A stretch of DNA of 50,219 bases from DSOI01 sp041394885 (GTDB lineage Bacteria > Acidobacteriota > Terriglobia > Bryobacterales > Bryobacteraceae), in the NCBI GenBank assembly GCA_041394885.1, contig JAWKHI010000049.1, forward strand, positions 1 through 50,219, written 5' to 3'. Made by a program: the position numbers and the translations under genes. The notes beneath the pieces are model-generated. The model had not been told where the DNA came from and searched no databases. It was given only the letters and a program-made list of their open reading frames with translations. This document shows positions 25,198-33,818 of the stretch, piece by piece (position 1 is the first letter of the stretch; each line of letters opens with the position of its first letter).

Positions 25198-25679
25198 GCC
25201 TCCGCATTGAAAACGCGCGCCCGGACCAGACCGGGCTGATCCTCGACTTTATCCGCAAACTGGCCGACTACGATCAGATGGCGCATAAAGTGGCCGCCAC
25301 CGAGGAGGGCCTGCGTCATTGGCTGTTCGGGGACAAATCCGTTGCCGATGTCGTGATCGCCTATTGGGACGCCGCGCCGGTGGGCTTCGCGCTCTTTTAC
25401 CCCACCATTTCCACCTTCAGCGGATCTCCCGGGCTCTACCTCGAAGACCTTTACGTGGAACCGGATCATCGTGGCCATGGCGTCGGGAAAGCATTGCTGG
25501 CCTATCTGGCGCGCGTCGCCACCGATCGCGGCTATGGGCGTCTGGAATGGTCCGTGCTCACCTGGAACCAGCCCGCCATCGGATTCTACGAGCGCCTTGG
25601 CGCGGTGCCGCGCAACGAATGGTACGTGTATCGCCTCAGCGGCGATGCGCTCGCGAAACTCGCCGCCGGCCCGCGATGA
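25194..25679 (+). CDS. GNAT family N-acetyltransferase
   Basis: A 161-residue acetyl-CoA-dependent transferase of the GNAT fold. Motif A is VEPDHRGHGVGKALLAYLARVA. The preceding strand LYLEDLYV and the C-terminal ENxxAxxFYExxG-type signature (NQPAIGFYERLGAV) are typical. The segment with LADYDQMAHKVAATEEGLRHWLFG recalls diamine/thialysine N-acetyltransferases (SSAT family), so a small polyamine-like substrate is possible but unproven. It starts at ATG 25194, overlapping the MOSC stop, and lies upstream of the Nudix gene by 10 bp. Confidence 0.88.
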   Translation: MSLRIENARPDQTGLILDFIRKLADYDQMAHKVAATEEGLRHWLFGDKSVADVVIAYWDAAPVGFALFYPTISTFSGSPGLYLEDLYVEPDHRGHGVGKALLAYLARVATDRGYGRLEWSVLTWNQPAIGFYERLGAVPRNEWYVYRLSGDALAKLAAGPR

Positions 25680-25689
25680 GAGCCATGTT

Positions 25690-26214
25690 GTGAGCGCCGG
25701 CGAAGAGATTGTCGTCATCGTCGACGAGGGCAATCAGGTCACCGGCGCCGCCACGCGCGCCCGCATGCGTGCCGAGGGATTGTGGCATCGCAGCACCTAT
25801 ATCCTGGTGCTCGATGGCGCGGGCCGGCTCTATGTCCAGCAGCGCACGATGACCAAGGACGTTTACCCCGGCTGGCTCGATCCGGTCACCGGCGGCGTGG
25901 TGCTCGCCGGCGAGTCCTACGAGGAAAGCGCCCGGCGTGAACTCGCCGAGGAGATGGGCATCCGCGGTGTCCAGTTCGAGACTCTCTTCGATTTCCCTTT
26001 CGAACAGGACAACATGCGGGTGTGGGGCCGTGTCTTTCGCTGTACCTGGGATGGCCCGATCACCCCGCAGCCGGAAGAAGTGGAGGCGGTGCACCGCATG
26101 ACCCCCGCCGAGATTCTCCAAGGCGGCGGACGATTCACTCCCGACGGGCTTCTGGTGGTCCGGCGGGTGTTCGGCGAGCCCGGCCGTGTTAAGATCGGCC
26201 CGATAACGACATGA
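25690..26214 (+). CDS. Nudix hydrolase (YfcD/IDI-like)
   Basis: A 174-residue Nudix protein. The Nudix box is complete, with Gly69-x5-Glu75-x7-Arg83-Glu84 and Glu87-Glu88 in the sequence GESYEESARRELAEEMG, coordinating Mg2+ for pyrophosphate hydrolysis. The domain before it (RSTYILVLDGAGRLYVQQR, DVYPGWLDPVTGG) is the form found in YfcD and isopentenyl-diphosphate isomerase-like proteins; the actual substrate cannot be read. The GTG at 25690 is used; an ATG at 25685 is out of frame and stops at once. The longer frame to 25471 lies inside the GNAT gene. Its stop overlaps the next gene by ATGA. Confidence 0.87.
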   Translation: MSAGEEIVVIVDEGNQVTGAATRARMRAEGLWHRSTYILVLDGAGRLYVQQRTMTKDVYPGWLDPVTGGVVLAGESYEESARRELAEEMGIRGVQFETLFDFPFEQDNMRVWGRVFRCTWDGPITPQPEEVEAVHRMTPAEILQGGGRFTPDGLLVVRRVFGEPGRVKIGPITT

Positions 26215-27515
26215 AACGAACTCTCCTCGCCGCCGTCTTTGTTCCCCTGCTGGTTATTCCCCTATGCGGTCAGCCGCAACCGGCCGCCGCGCGCGCCGCG
26301 GTTCGCGCGCCCGCCACCGCCAGCCTGACACTCTCCCAGAAACGCCTCGCCCGCGTGGATCGACTGCTGGAGCGCTACACCTCCGAAGGAAGGATCGCCG
26401 GCGCCGTGGCCCTGGTGCTTCGCGACGGCAAACCGGTCTATGAGCGCGCTTTCGGCTGGAGCGACAAGGAAGCCGGGCGACGCATGTCCACCAGCACGCT
26501 GTTTCGCATCGCGTCGCAAACCAAGGCCATTACCAGCACTGCGATTCTGACGCTGGTGGAGGAAGGCAAGATCGGTCTCGATGAGCCGGCCGGCCATTTC
26601 ATTCCCTCCTTTACAAAAACGACGGTCGCCGTGAAGGATGGCTCCGGGCGCAACATCGTGCCCGCCAACAGGCCCATCACCATCCGGCATCTGCTCACGC
26701 ACACCGCGGGTATCTCCTACGGCCGTGAGCCGCACGTTCAGGAAATCTACGCCGCCGCCGGTCTCGGCCCCGCCGCCGGCAACGGTTGGTACACCGCCGA
26801 CAAAGAAGAACCCATCTGCGTCTCAATGGAGAGGCTCGGCACGCTTCCCTTCGTCGCGCAACCCGGCGAATCCTACGTCTACGGCTACAACACCGATATT
26901 CTCGGCTGCATTGTCGAGAAAGCGTCCGGTATGCCGCTGGATGAATACATCCGCACCCGGATTACGGGTCCGCTTGGGTTGAAGGATACGCGCTTTTATG
27001 TGCCCACCGCCGAGCGCGACCGGCTCGCCGCCGTGTACGGCAGCGGCTCCGATGGTCTCATCGTGCGATCTCCGGAAGGATCCAAGGGGCAGGGCCACTA
27101 TGTGGACGGCCCGCGCAAGAGTTTCGCCGGTGGTGCCGGGCTCACCTCCACCGCTCGCGACTACGCCCGCTTCCTCGAGATGATCCGCAACGGCGGCGCG
27201 CTCGACGGCGTTCGCATTCTCGGCGCCCGCACCACGGCGCTGATGACCACCAATCAGTCCGGGACGCTCCACTCCACCAATGGCCTCGGTTTCGGCTTGG
27301 GGTTTCAGACGGTGGACCGCTACGGAGCCAGCGGCATGGCCGGTATCGGTGCGTTCGGCTGGGGCGGGGCATACGGCACCACGTATCAGGTGGATCCCCA
27401 GAGCCGGATGGTCATCGTCCTCATGATCCAACTGATGCCCAACGCCACCGACATACAGCCGAAGTTCATGGCTGCCGTCTACCAGGCCCTCGTCAACGAA
27501 CAGGCGCTCCACTAG
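26211..27515 (+). CDS. Exported serine hydrolase, beta-lactamase class C/EstB-like family
   Basis: A 434-residue exported protein with a signal peptide (LLAAVFVPLLVIPLCG). The S12-type active site is clear: Ser102-Gln-Thr-Lys105 in FRIASQTKAI. A Tyr motif follows in GESYVYGYNTDILG, of the form seen in EstB-type esterases. A Gly-Trp-Gly-Gly block (GAFGWGGAYGT) stands where HxG-type motifs occur in true beta-lactamases. This combination points to an esterase or D-aminopeptidase-like hydrolase rather than a resistance enzyme. It is the last gene of a four-gene run with three short overlaps or gaps. Its final 23 bp overlap the convergent aldo/keto reductase gene. Confidence 0.87.
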   Translation: MKRTLLAAVFVPLLVIPLCGQPQPAAARAAVRAPATASLTLSQKRLARVDRLLERYTSEGRIAGAVALVLRDGKPVYERAFGWSDKEAGRRMSTSTLFRIASQTKAITSTAILTLVEEGKIGLDEPAGHFIPSFTKTTVAVKDGSGRNIVPANRPITIRHLLTHTAGISYGREPHVQEIYAAAGLGPAAGNGWYTADKEEPICVSMERLGTLPFVAQPGESYVYGYNTDILGCIVEKASGMPLDEYIRTRITGPLGLKDTRFYVPTAERDRLAAVYGSGSDGLIVRSPEGSKGQGHYVDGPRKSFAGGAGLTSTARDYARFLEMIRNGGALDGVRILGARTTALMTTNQSGTLHSTNGLGFGLGFQTVDRYGASGMAGIGAFGWGGAYGTTYQVDPQSRMVIVLMIQLMPNATDIQPKFMAAVYQALVNEQALH

Positions 27516-28461
27516 CTGGCTCAAAGCCCGCGATCTCGGCCATCTCGGCGTCGCTCAGCCGGAAATCCGCCGCGCCGATCACGCCTTCCAACTGCCCGGA
27601 TGAGCGCAGGCCCGTGATCGCCGCCGTCACTGCCGGATTGCCCAACACCCAGGCAATCGCCACCTCGCCGGGTGTCCGGCCATGGCGCGCGCCGATGGAC
27701 CGCAGCAATTCCACCAGCGCCAGATTGCGCGACAGCAGCGGTTCATTGAAGTTCGGCGTGCGCCGCCGGAAGTCGTCCTCCGGCATCGCGGCGATCCGCT
27801 CCCGCGTCATGTGTCCGGTGAGCAGGCCGGACTTCATCGGCGAGTATGCCAGCACCCCCATCCCGTGCGCCTGGCAAAACGGCAGCACGTCGTGCTCGAT
27901 CTCCGGCGTGATGATGTTGTAGGGCGGCTGGAGCGACGTGATCGGGCCCAGCGCCCACGCGCGCTGCAATTGATCGGCGTTGAAATTGGAGACACCGGCC
28001 CAGCGGATCTTGCCCTCGGCCTTCAATTCCAAAAGCGTCTGCCAGCCTTCCTCCACGTCCTCGTCCGGCTCCGGCCAATGGATCTGGTAGAGGTCAATCA
28101 CCTCCACGCGCAGCCGGCGCAAGCTGTCCTCGCATTCGCGGCGAATCGAATCCCGCTTCAAGCTTTTTTGGATCTGCCGGTTCTCATCCCAGATGCGCTC
28201 GCATTTGGTGAACACATACGGACGCGGCGACACGCCTTCCAGCGCCTTGGCCACGACCTGTTCGGAATGCCCCAGCCCGTACACCGCCGCGGTGTCGATC
28301 CAGTTGATGCCCGCATCGAGAGCCGCGCGGATCGCCGCGATCGATTGCGCGTCGTCCTGCGGCCCCCACCCGAACGCCCATCCACCGCCTCCCATCGCCC
28401 AGGCGCCTACGCCGAGGACGGTGATCTCCATGTCACTGTTTCCAAGCCGTCTCTTTTCCAC
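27493..28461 (-). CDS. Aldo/keto reductase
   Basis: A 322-residue (beta/alpha)8 NADPH-dependent oxidoreductase. The catalytic tetrad is present: Asp56 and Tyr61 in GINWIDTAAVYGLGHSE, Lys86 in YVFTKCERIW and His128 in VIDLYQIHWPEPD. Cofactor-binding blocks are WAGVSNFNADQL, LAYSPMKSGLLTG and GRTPGEVAIAWVLGNPAVTAAITGLRS. It reduces aldehydes, ketones or sugars; substrate unknown. The GTG at 28461 gives the usual N-terminus MEKRRLGNSDMEITVLG; a TTG at 28479 is possible. Its C-terminal codons overlap the serine hydrolase end on the opposite strand by 23 bp. It follows a DUF362 gene on the same strand. Confidence 0.9.
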   Translation of the reverse strand: MEKRRLGNSDMEITVLGVGAWAMGGGGWAFGWGPQDDAQSIAAIRAALDAGINWIDTAAVYGLGHSEQVVAKALEGVSPRPYVFTKCERIWDENRQIQKSLKRDSIRRECEDSLRRLRVEVIDLYQIHWPEPDEDVEEGWQTLLELKAEGKIRWAGVSNFNADQLQRAWALGPITSLQPPYNIITPEIEHDVLPFCQAHGMGVLAYSPMKSGLLTGHMTRERIAAMPEDDFRRRTPNFNEPLLSRNLALVELLRSIGARHGRTPGEVAIAWVLGNPAVTAAITGLRSSGQLEGVIGAADFRLSDAEMAEIAGFEPASGAPVR

Positions 28462-28502
28462 CGTCCTAGCGTAGCCCAATCGGCGGCGCCGGTGCGCCTA
28501 TC

Positions 28503-30116
28503 CTATCCCAGCCAGCGGATCCCATCCACCGTGTCGCCGTCGTTGCGCGGGCCCACCAGGTAGGCGCTCATCCGCGGCGCGGCGTCGAGCGCTTCCACCC
28601 GGACCACCAACTCGTTGACGCCCGGGCGCAGTTCCACTGCTTCCTGGAATTGCCCGGTCCGATAACGGGACCGGTTCTCCTCCGCCAGGACACGCTCGCC
28701 ATTGAGCAAAGCCTCGAAGCGGCCGCTCGCGCCGATCCACAAGAATGCCTTCGCGTGGCCTTCCGACTGCACCCGCGTCCCCGCGGCGAACTTGCTCCCC
28801 GGCGTAACCGGCTTCCCGCTCCAACGGTCGAAATGCAGCGTATCGGTGGGAATCTCGCACGCCCGCCAGGATTCCCGCGGCGCCGCGGGATTCGCCGTCA
28901 CCCGCCACAATCGGTTGCCCCGCCCGTACCAGGATTTGGGCTTCGCCCAGCGGCGCCGCAGCGGATCGGGTTCGGCCCCGAGTACGTCCACTTCGGCAAG
29001 GTCGCGCGTTCCCATCTGCCGCTGCGCGGCCATGTGCAGGAATTCAATATCCCACGGGTTGTAGCCGAGCAGATACGCCGCGAGCGAATCCGCCGCCACC
29101 GGATCCTCGCCCGCCAGCACAAGGTTGCTCTGCACCATCTGGTCACTCTTGCCATTGCTGTGCTCCTGGTATTGCAGGCCGCGCAAACCGTCCACCACGG
29201 AATAGTCCGGCGGGTGGAACGCCGCCAGATCCACGATGAACGGGTCGATCCGATCCTCCACCGAATGCCCGGAGTGAAGCTGCGCATTGTGGAAGGTGCC
29301 CCGCACCGCGTAGGCCTCGCGGGGCGCCGTGCCCACGTAGTTTTTCAGGCAGCATGTAATCCCGCTCTGCAGATGGACCTTCATGACCGGAACCGAGATC
29401 AGGAAGTCGCAGTTCCGGATCGTGTTGGTGACGAAGTAATCCGGCCGGGCGCCGAACGCGCCCACCCCATTCGGCGATCGCGGCACCTCGATGCGCCGGA
29501 ACTTGCCGGCGGCGTCGCGCACCGCGTCGTAGCTCAGGTCCACGTAATCGAAACCGCGGCCGGGAAACTCGCGCCGGAACCCGGCGAGCATGCCGCCGAA
29601 CGATCCGCCCGCGCCCGGAAACTCGTCCGGACCCCAGTCGAAGGTCATCGCGTCGCGCCGGACGCCGTCCTGATAGATCACGTTGTCCTTGGCCGGGTCC
29701 GTCAGCCGCCGATAGCTGCCGCCTTCTGCCAACGTGATCCGTCCCGCGCGCGAGAATCGCGCCACGTATTCGAGCACGGCGCGCGTCACGCGCATGTCGG
29801 TGATGTCGCCGGTCCGGTAGAATTCACGGCCGCGAAGCCCCACGATGTTTGGCTTCACCACCACCCAGGAACCCGGCTTGATCTTCGCATCGAGGCTGCC
29901 CGCGGCCGGCGCGCCCAGGCCAATCGCAGTCCAAACCATGTCGCGCACGCGCTCGTAGTCGAGCGTGTCGTCCTGGGAACCCGGCCGCCGGAGTTTTGCG
30001 TAGCTGGAAGGCACCAGCCCCAGCCGTGTACGGCCCGCGGCGCCGGAGGCCATGGCACGGAAGGCGGCGGCGCCGGCGGCCGTTTGGAAGATTTGTCTGC
30101 GGCTCAGTAGTTCCAT
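28503..30116 (-). CDS. DUF362 family exported protein A
   Basis: A 537-residue protein beginning MELLSRRQIFQTAAGAAAFRA, an Arg-Arg (Tat-type) signal. The main body is a DUF362 domain: KPGSWVVVKPNIVGLRG, TDMRVTRAVLEYVARFS, RITLAEGGSYRR, FLISVPVMKVHLQSGITCCLKNYVG and DPVAADSLAAYLLGYNPW. A C-terminal ~100 residues (WSGKPVTPGSKFAAGTRV, SGRFEALLNGERVL, ELVVRVEAL) look like a separate beta-sandwich. DUF362 is an uncharacterised, possibly metal- or iron-sulfur-binding domain; no CxxCxxC ferredoxin motif is visible here. The ATG at 30116 is preferred to a GTG at 30131. It is divergent from a second DUF362 gene across 61 bp. Confidence 0.8.
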   Translation of the reverse strand: MELLSRRQIFQTAAGAAAFRAMASGAAGRTRLGLVPSSYAKLRRPGSQDDTLDYERVRDMVWTAIGLGAPAAGSLDAKIKPGSWVVVKPNIVGLRGREFYRTGDITDMRVTRAVLEYVARFSRAGRITLAEGGSYRRLTDPAKDNVIYQDGVRRDAMTFDWGPDEFPGAGGSFGGMLAGFRREFPGRGFDYVDLSYDAVRDAAGKFRRIEVPRSPNGVGAFGARPDYFVTNTIRNCDFLISVPVMKVHLQSGITCCLKNYVGTAPREAYAVRGTFHNAQLHSGHSVEDRIDPFIVDLAAFHPPDYSVVDGLRGLQYQEHSNGKSDQMVQSNLVLAGEDPVAADSLAAYLLGYNPWDIEFLHMAAQRQMGTRDLAEVDVLGAEPDPLRRRWAKPKSWYGRGNRLWRVTANPAAPRESWRACEIPTDTLHFDRWSGKPVTPGSKFAAGTRVQSEGHAKAFLWIGASGRFEALLNGERVLAEENRSRYRTGQFQEAVELRPGVNELVVRVEALDAAPRMSAYLVGPRNDGDTVDGIRWLG

Positions 30117-30129
30117 ACCAACTTTATAC

Positions 30130-30150
30130 ACCTTTTTCAGTCAAAAAGGT
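30130..30150. promoter_or_regulatory. Inverted repeat in DUF362 divergent region
   Basis: ACCTTTTT (30130-30137) and AAAAAGGT (30143-30150) are perfect 8-bp inverted arms separated by CAGTC. They sit 13 bp from the start of the minus-strand gene and 27 bp from that of the plus-strand gene. The whole 61-bp intergenic region is AT-rich compared with its surroundings, so it must hold both promoters, and this dyad is a good operator candidate for coordinate control. Confidence 0.5.
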
Positions 30151-30177
30151 CTTAAAATCGAATACAGGAGGCGAACC

Positions 30178-31380
30178 ATGCGCAGACGCGACCTTTTCCT
30201 GGCCGCAGCCGCCGCTCAGGCAGCTTTTTCGCAGACAACCAGCCGGCAAACCCCCGGCCGGCAGGCTACAAAGCCCCCGGGAGCGAAGCCGCGCGAGTGG
30301 GTAACCGCCGCGGCCAGCCGCGACACCGCGCCCCGCGTAGGGTTGATCCCATCCACCTTCGCCGGCGCCGAAGAACTGGACGGCCGCAAGATCCGCGCAC
30401 TCGCGAAGCCTACCCCCATCGGCGCCCCTTTGGCTGCGGCGCAACTCGACGATATGCTGCGAGTGGCCGTGGAACTCGGGGGCGGCCGGCGCGGCGGGCT
30501 GGTCACCGCCATTGGCCGTGACGACTGGGTGGTGATCAAGACCTGTATTCGCGCCTGCCCCGGTGATGCCGGTTACCATCCTGGCGCCGTCGCGGACCCT
30601 CGTCTGGTGGCCGGCGTGCTCCGCTACTTGTCCGAGCGCGGCCTGGGGCGCAGGTTCAGCATCGTCGAAGGCGCGCCTTGCCGGACGGCCGCCGGCGCGA
30701 TCTGGGAGTCCACCTGGAACGGCGACTTCGACGGGCTCAGCTACCGCGCATTGGTCGCCGGCATCGCCGCCCAGCATCCTGCGCTGCGCTTCGAGCTCAT
30801 CGACCTCAATACAGCCCCCTCGCTCGAGATGCCCGTGGAAGGGCGCGTGTTTGCGTCAGGCAATCCCAAGGGCTTCTATCATGTTCCCCGCGTGCTGCGC
30901 GAATGCGACAAGGTGATCTCGATCTCGCCTCTTTCGACGTTGGCCGGGGAAGGCGTTGCGCTCTCGGTGATGAACTATCTCGGCTTCGCGCCTGGCGATC
31001 GTTATGGATATCCCAAACAAGGGCTTCTCGAGCTAGGCAGCCCGGGAGAGGTTGCTCTGGACTTTTTTTCGTTTCACCCTGCCGACTATGCGATCGCTGG
31101 CGGCTCTTTCGCGAGCGAAGCCGATCGGGGCGGGGAACAAACCCAATCCCGCCGCCACAACGTCATCGTGGCGGGCACCAACGCCCCGGCGGTCGACGCC
31201 GTGGCCGCTGCCGCGATGGGCTTTGACTCCACTTCCATCCGCCATCTCGAACTCGCCGTCCAGCACGGTTATGGCATCAACGACGCCTATTCGATCTGGA
31301 CGCGCGGCGCCGAGATCGATGAGGTCAAAGCCGAATTCCGGCAGCCCCCCTGGAAAGCGTCTACGGTAGCGCGAAAGTGA
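30178..31380 (+). CDS. DUF362 family exported protein B
   Basis: A 400-residue protein with a short Arg-rich start (MRRRDLFLAAAAAQAAFSQ) that looks like a signal peptide, then a Pro/Gly/Lys-rich linker. The body resembles DUF362: DDWVVIKTCIRACPGDAGYH, RFSIVEGAPCRT, CDKVISISPLSTLAGEGVALSVMNYLG, DFFSFHPADYAIAGGSFASE and NAPAVDAVAAAAMGFD. Similarity to its divergent neighbour is partial (both have WVV-K near residue 100 and an AVDAxAA block), so they are distant paralogues. AGGAGG at 30166-30171 fixes the ATG at 30178. Its last 20 bp overlap the end of the PQQ dehydrogenase gene on the other strand. Function unknown. Confidence 0.78.
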   Translation: MRRRDLFLAAAAAQAAFSQTTSRQTPGRQATKPPGAKPREWVTAAASRDTAPRVGLIPSTFAGAEELDGRKIRALAKPTPIGAPLAAAQLDDMLRVAVELGGGRRGGLVTAIGRDDWVVIKTCIRACPGDAGYHPGAVADPRLVAGVLRYLSERGLGRRFSIVEGAPCRTAAGAIWESTWNGDFDGLSYRALVAGIAAQHPALRFELIDLNTAPSLEMPVEGRVFASGNPKGFYHVPRVLRECDKVISISPLSTLAGEGVALSVMNYLGFAPGDRYGYPKQGLLELGSPGEVALDFFSFHPADYAIAGGSFASEADRGGEQTQSRRHNVIVAGTNAPAVDAVAAAAMGFDSTSIRHLELAVQHGYGINDAYSIWTRGAEIDEVKAEFRQPPWKASTVARK

Positions 31381-32986
31381 AAATCGCGCTGCCCGCCGGC
31401 ATCGTCACCATCTGCTTGCCGTTCACCGAATACGAGATCGCGCTCGACGACATATCGCCGCCGAGATTGATCCGCCAGAGGTCCTTGCCGGACTCGGCGT
31501 CGAGCGCGTAGAACCAGGACTCCATCTCCGGGCGGTCCCGCGTAATCCACCCGCCGCTGGCGGCGAAGACAACCTTGCCACCTGTCGACAACACACCCGA
31601 CCACGGCTTGGTGTGCGTCTTGTGCTCCCATACCCGCTCACCTGTCTTCGGGTTCAGAGCGCGAATAGCTCCGTATCCCGGCTCGTCTTCGAGATCGATC
31701 TTCGGTACGCTACCGATGTAGCGGTTTCCCGCGATGTACTCGGCTGTTCCTTTGCGATACAGTCCCTTGTTTTCCCACGTGGTGAGATAGAACAAGCCGG
31801 TGAGGGGGTTGTAGGAAGGCGAATACCAGTTGGTGGCTCCCTGCACGCCCGGCCACACCTCCACGCCTTGCTCGGAGGGGTCAATGCCCGGCTTGCGAAT
31901 GGGCCGGCCATTCGCATCCAGGCCCTCGGCCCAGGTCTGGGTCGCGAACGGCTTGCCGAGCAGGAACTTACCCGTCTCACGATCGAGCACGTAGTAGAAG
32001 CCACACCGGTGCGCCCAGTAAACCAGCTTCCGCTGCCTGCCTTGGAATTCCGCGTCCACCAGCACCGGCACCTGCACCGCGTCCCAATCGTGAACGTCGT
32101 GCGGGACGAACTGGAAGTACCATTTCAGCTTGCCCGTATCGGCGTCGAGCGCGATGGCGCTGTCCGTGTACAGATTGTCTCCCGGACGCACGTCGCCGTT
32201 CCAATCGGGAGACGGGTTGCCCGTGCCCCAGATGATCAGATTTTGCGACGCATCGTAGGAGCCGGTGACCCACGTCGGTCCGCCACCCTGCTTCCAGGCA
32301 TCGCCGGACCACGTCTCGTGGCCCTTCTCGCCGGGCCCGGGGATGGTCCAGAAACGCCAGCGCTTCTCTCCGGTTTTCACGTCATAGGCGTCGAGAAAGC
32401 CGCGCACGCCATATTCGCCGCCGGCGATCCCGGTGATCACCATATCCTTCACCACCAGAGGGGCGACGGTGACACTGTGGCCGGTGCGATAGTCGGCCAC
32501 CTCCACGTCCCACAGCACGGCGCCGGTTTTGCGATTTAGCGCCACAAGATGCGCGTCCACGGTGCCTACGAAGACGCGGTCGCCCAGCACGGCCACGCCG
32601 CGATTCACCTGCCCGCAACAAACGTTGATCTTGGTGGGCAGCGAGCGCCGGTAGCGCCAGAATTGGCGTCCGGTGGCCGGATCGAGCGCCACCACGTTGG
32701 ACGGCGGTTCGCTCACGTACATCACGCCATCGGCGACAATCGGCGTGGTCTCCACGCGATGCGTCATCGGCATCTGGTACACCCAGGCGATCTTCAGATC
32801 CTTCACGTTATTGCGATTGATCTGATCCAGCGAACTGTACCGCCAGCCATTGTAGGAGCCTGAGTAGGTGAGCCAGTTCTGCGGTTCCGTCGGCGCCTTC
32901 AGTAGACGCTCGAAGGTAACTTGCGCTCCGGCTAGAGAGACCATCGCCGCCGCGAGGACGGGTACGGTGACAGAGAGTCGATTCAT
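31361..32986 (-). CDS. PQQ-dependent alcohol dehydrogenase, lanthanide-type
   Basis: A 541-residue periplasmic quinoprotein with a signal peptide (VPVLAAAMVSLAGAQ) and an eight-bladed propeller; no fused cytochrome domain. PQQ-binding adjacent Cys123-Cys124 occur in INVCCGQVNRG. Metal ligands include Glu in IAGGEYGVRGF and Asn in IWGTGNPSPDWNG. Catalytic Asp300 is followed by Trp301-Asp302 in VPHDVHDWDAVQ. The extra Asp two residues after the catalytic Asp is the signature of lanthanide-dependent XoxF/PedH-type enzymes; calcium enzymes have Ala or Ser there. It should oxidise primary alcohols and pass electrons to the diheme cytochrome encoded just upstream, whose stop overlaps its ATG by 4 bp. 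Confidence 0.93.
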   Translation of the reverse strand: MNRLSVTVPVLAAAMVSLAGAQVTFERLLKAPTEPQNWLTYSGSYNGWRYSSLDQINRNNVKDLKIAWVYQMPMTHRVETTPIVADGVMYVSEPPSNVVALDPATGRQFWRYRRSLPTKINVCCGQVNRGVAVLGDRVFVGTVDAHLVALNRKTGAVLWDVEVADYRTGHSVTVAPLVVKDMVITGIAGGEYGVRGFLDAYDVKTGEKRWRFWTIPGPGEKGHETWSGDAWKQGGGPTWVTGSYDASQNLIIWGTGNPSPDWNGDVRPGDNLYTDSAIALDADTGKLKWYFQFVPHDVHDWDAVQVPVLVDAEFQGRQRKLVYWAHRCGFYYVLDRETGKFLLGKPFATQTWAEGLDANGRPIRKPGIDPSEQGVEVWPGVQGATNWYSPSYNPLTGLFYLTTWENKGLYRKGTAEYIAGNRYIGSVPKIDLEDEPGYGAIRALNPKTGERVWEHKTHTKPWSGVLSTGGKVVFAASGGWITRDRPEMESWFYALDAESGKDLWRINLGGDMSSSAISYSVNGKQMVTMPAGSAIFTFALP

Positions 32987-33753
32987 CGATTTGCTCCCGT
33001 TCGCTGCAGCGAATATAAATAGGCGACCAGGTCGTCGATTTCCTTGTCCGCCAGTTTGCCGGCGTACGACGGCATGGCGGAAGACTTCTCGATCTGGAAC
33101 CGGTTGAAATCCCGTTTTGGCAGCGACAGAAGCCCGCGCGCCGGGTCCAGGATCTGCATCGTGTACGTGCCTTCGTTCAGGATAAAGCCGCTGTGGGCGG
33201 CCCCATCTTCCATGGTGATCCGCGCCACTCGGAACTCTCGCAACACACGGTTCGACGGAGCCACAATGGCTTCGCGTAGATGCTCCAGCGATCGCTGGGA
33301 CCCGATGAAGGTCAGGTCCGGTCCGTTCGTCCCGCCCTCACCCCGTGCGATATGACATCCAATGCAACCCTTCCCGGAGAACAGCCGGCGGCCGTTCTCC
33401 ACGCTGCCAGAAGGCGATGGGGCGCGGGCCTGGCTGAGTGATCGCACGTACGCCACCACCTGCCAGACTTGGTCTGGCGAGAAGAACACCCCAGGCATGG
33501 CGGTTCCCGGGATGCCGTCGGTGACGTTGCGGAGCAGGTCCTCGTCGGAACTGCCGTGATAGAAGATTCCCGAGTTCAGGCTCGGCCCACGCCCGCCTTC
33601 GCCCTTCAGCCCGTGGCATTCACCGCAATGGCCGCGGAAAATCTTCGCCCCGGCCGCGACGTCGGCGGGAGTGGTGTGCGGGTTGCGGACTTCGGTCTGC
33701 TGCGCCAGCGCGGCGGTCGCCAGCAACAGGGCTGCAAAAAGAGTGGCTTTCAT
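32983..33753 (-). CDS. Periplasmic diheme c-type cytochrome
   Basis: A 256-residue exported protein: signal peptide (LFAALLLATAALAQ), then two class I cytochrome c modules. Haem sites are C43-x2-C46-H47 in HCGECHGLKGEGG and C130-x2-C133-H134 in GCIGCHIARGEGG. Candidate sixth ligands are Met residues in PGTAMPGVFFSPDQ and in SSAMPSYAGKLADKE. Between the second haem and its Met there is an insertion of ~90 residues with a beta-rich segment (VARITMEDGAAHSGFILNEG). It probably accepts electrons from the downstream PQQ dehydrogenase. The ATG at 33753 places the signal peptide correctly; a longer frame reaches 33789. Confidence 0.9.
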   Translation of the reverse strand: MKATLFAALLLATAALAQQTEVRNPHTTPADVAAGAKIFRGHCGECHGLKGEGGRGPSLNSGIFYHGSSDEDLLRNVTDGIPGTAMPGVFFSPDQVWQVVAYVRSLSQARAPSPSGSVENGRRLFSGKGCIGCHIARGEGGTNGPDLTFIGSQRSLEHLREAIVAPSNRVLREFRVARITMEDGAAHSGFILNEGTYTMQILDPARGLLSLPKRDFNRFQIEKSSAMPSYAGKLADKEIDDLVAYLYSLQRTGANR

Positions 33754-33818
33754 GGTTGGCACCTGCTCCGAGCATTGTAGACCATTCATGCCGTTCCAGA
33801 TGCGTCATAATCGTCTCC

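Noticed and set aside
26211..27515. Antibiotic-resistance beta-lactamase
   Set aside because: The SxxK motif is present but the other motifs follow the EstB-type esterase pattern, so resistance should not be inferred.
28650..30110. 486-residue plus-strand frame opposite DUF362 gene A
   Set aside because: The minus-strand gene has a Tat-like leader and DUF362 motifs; the plus frame has none.
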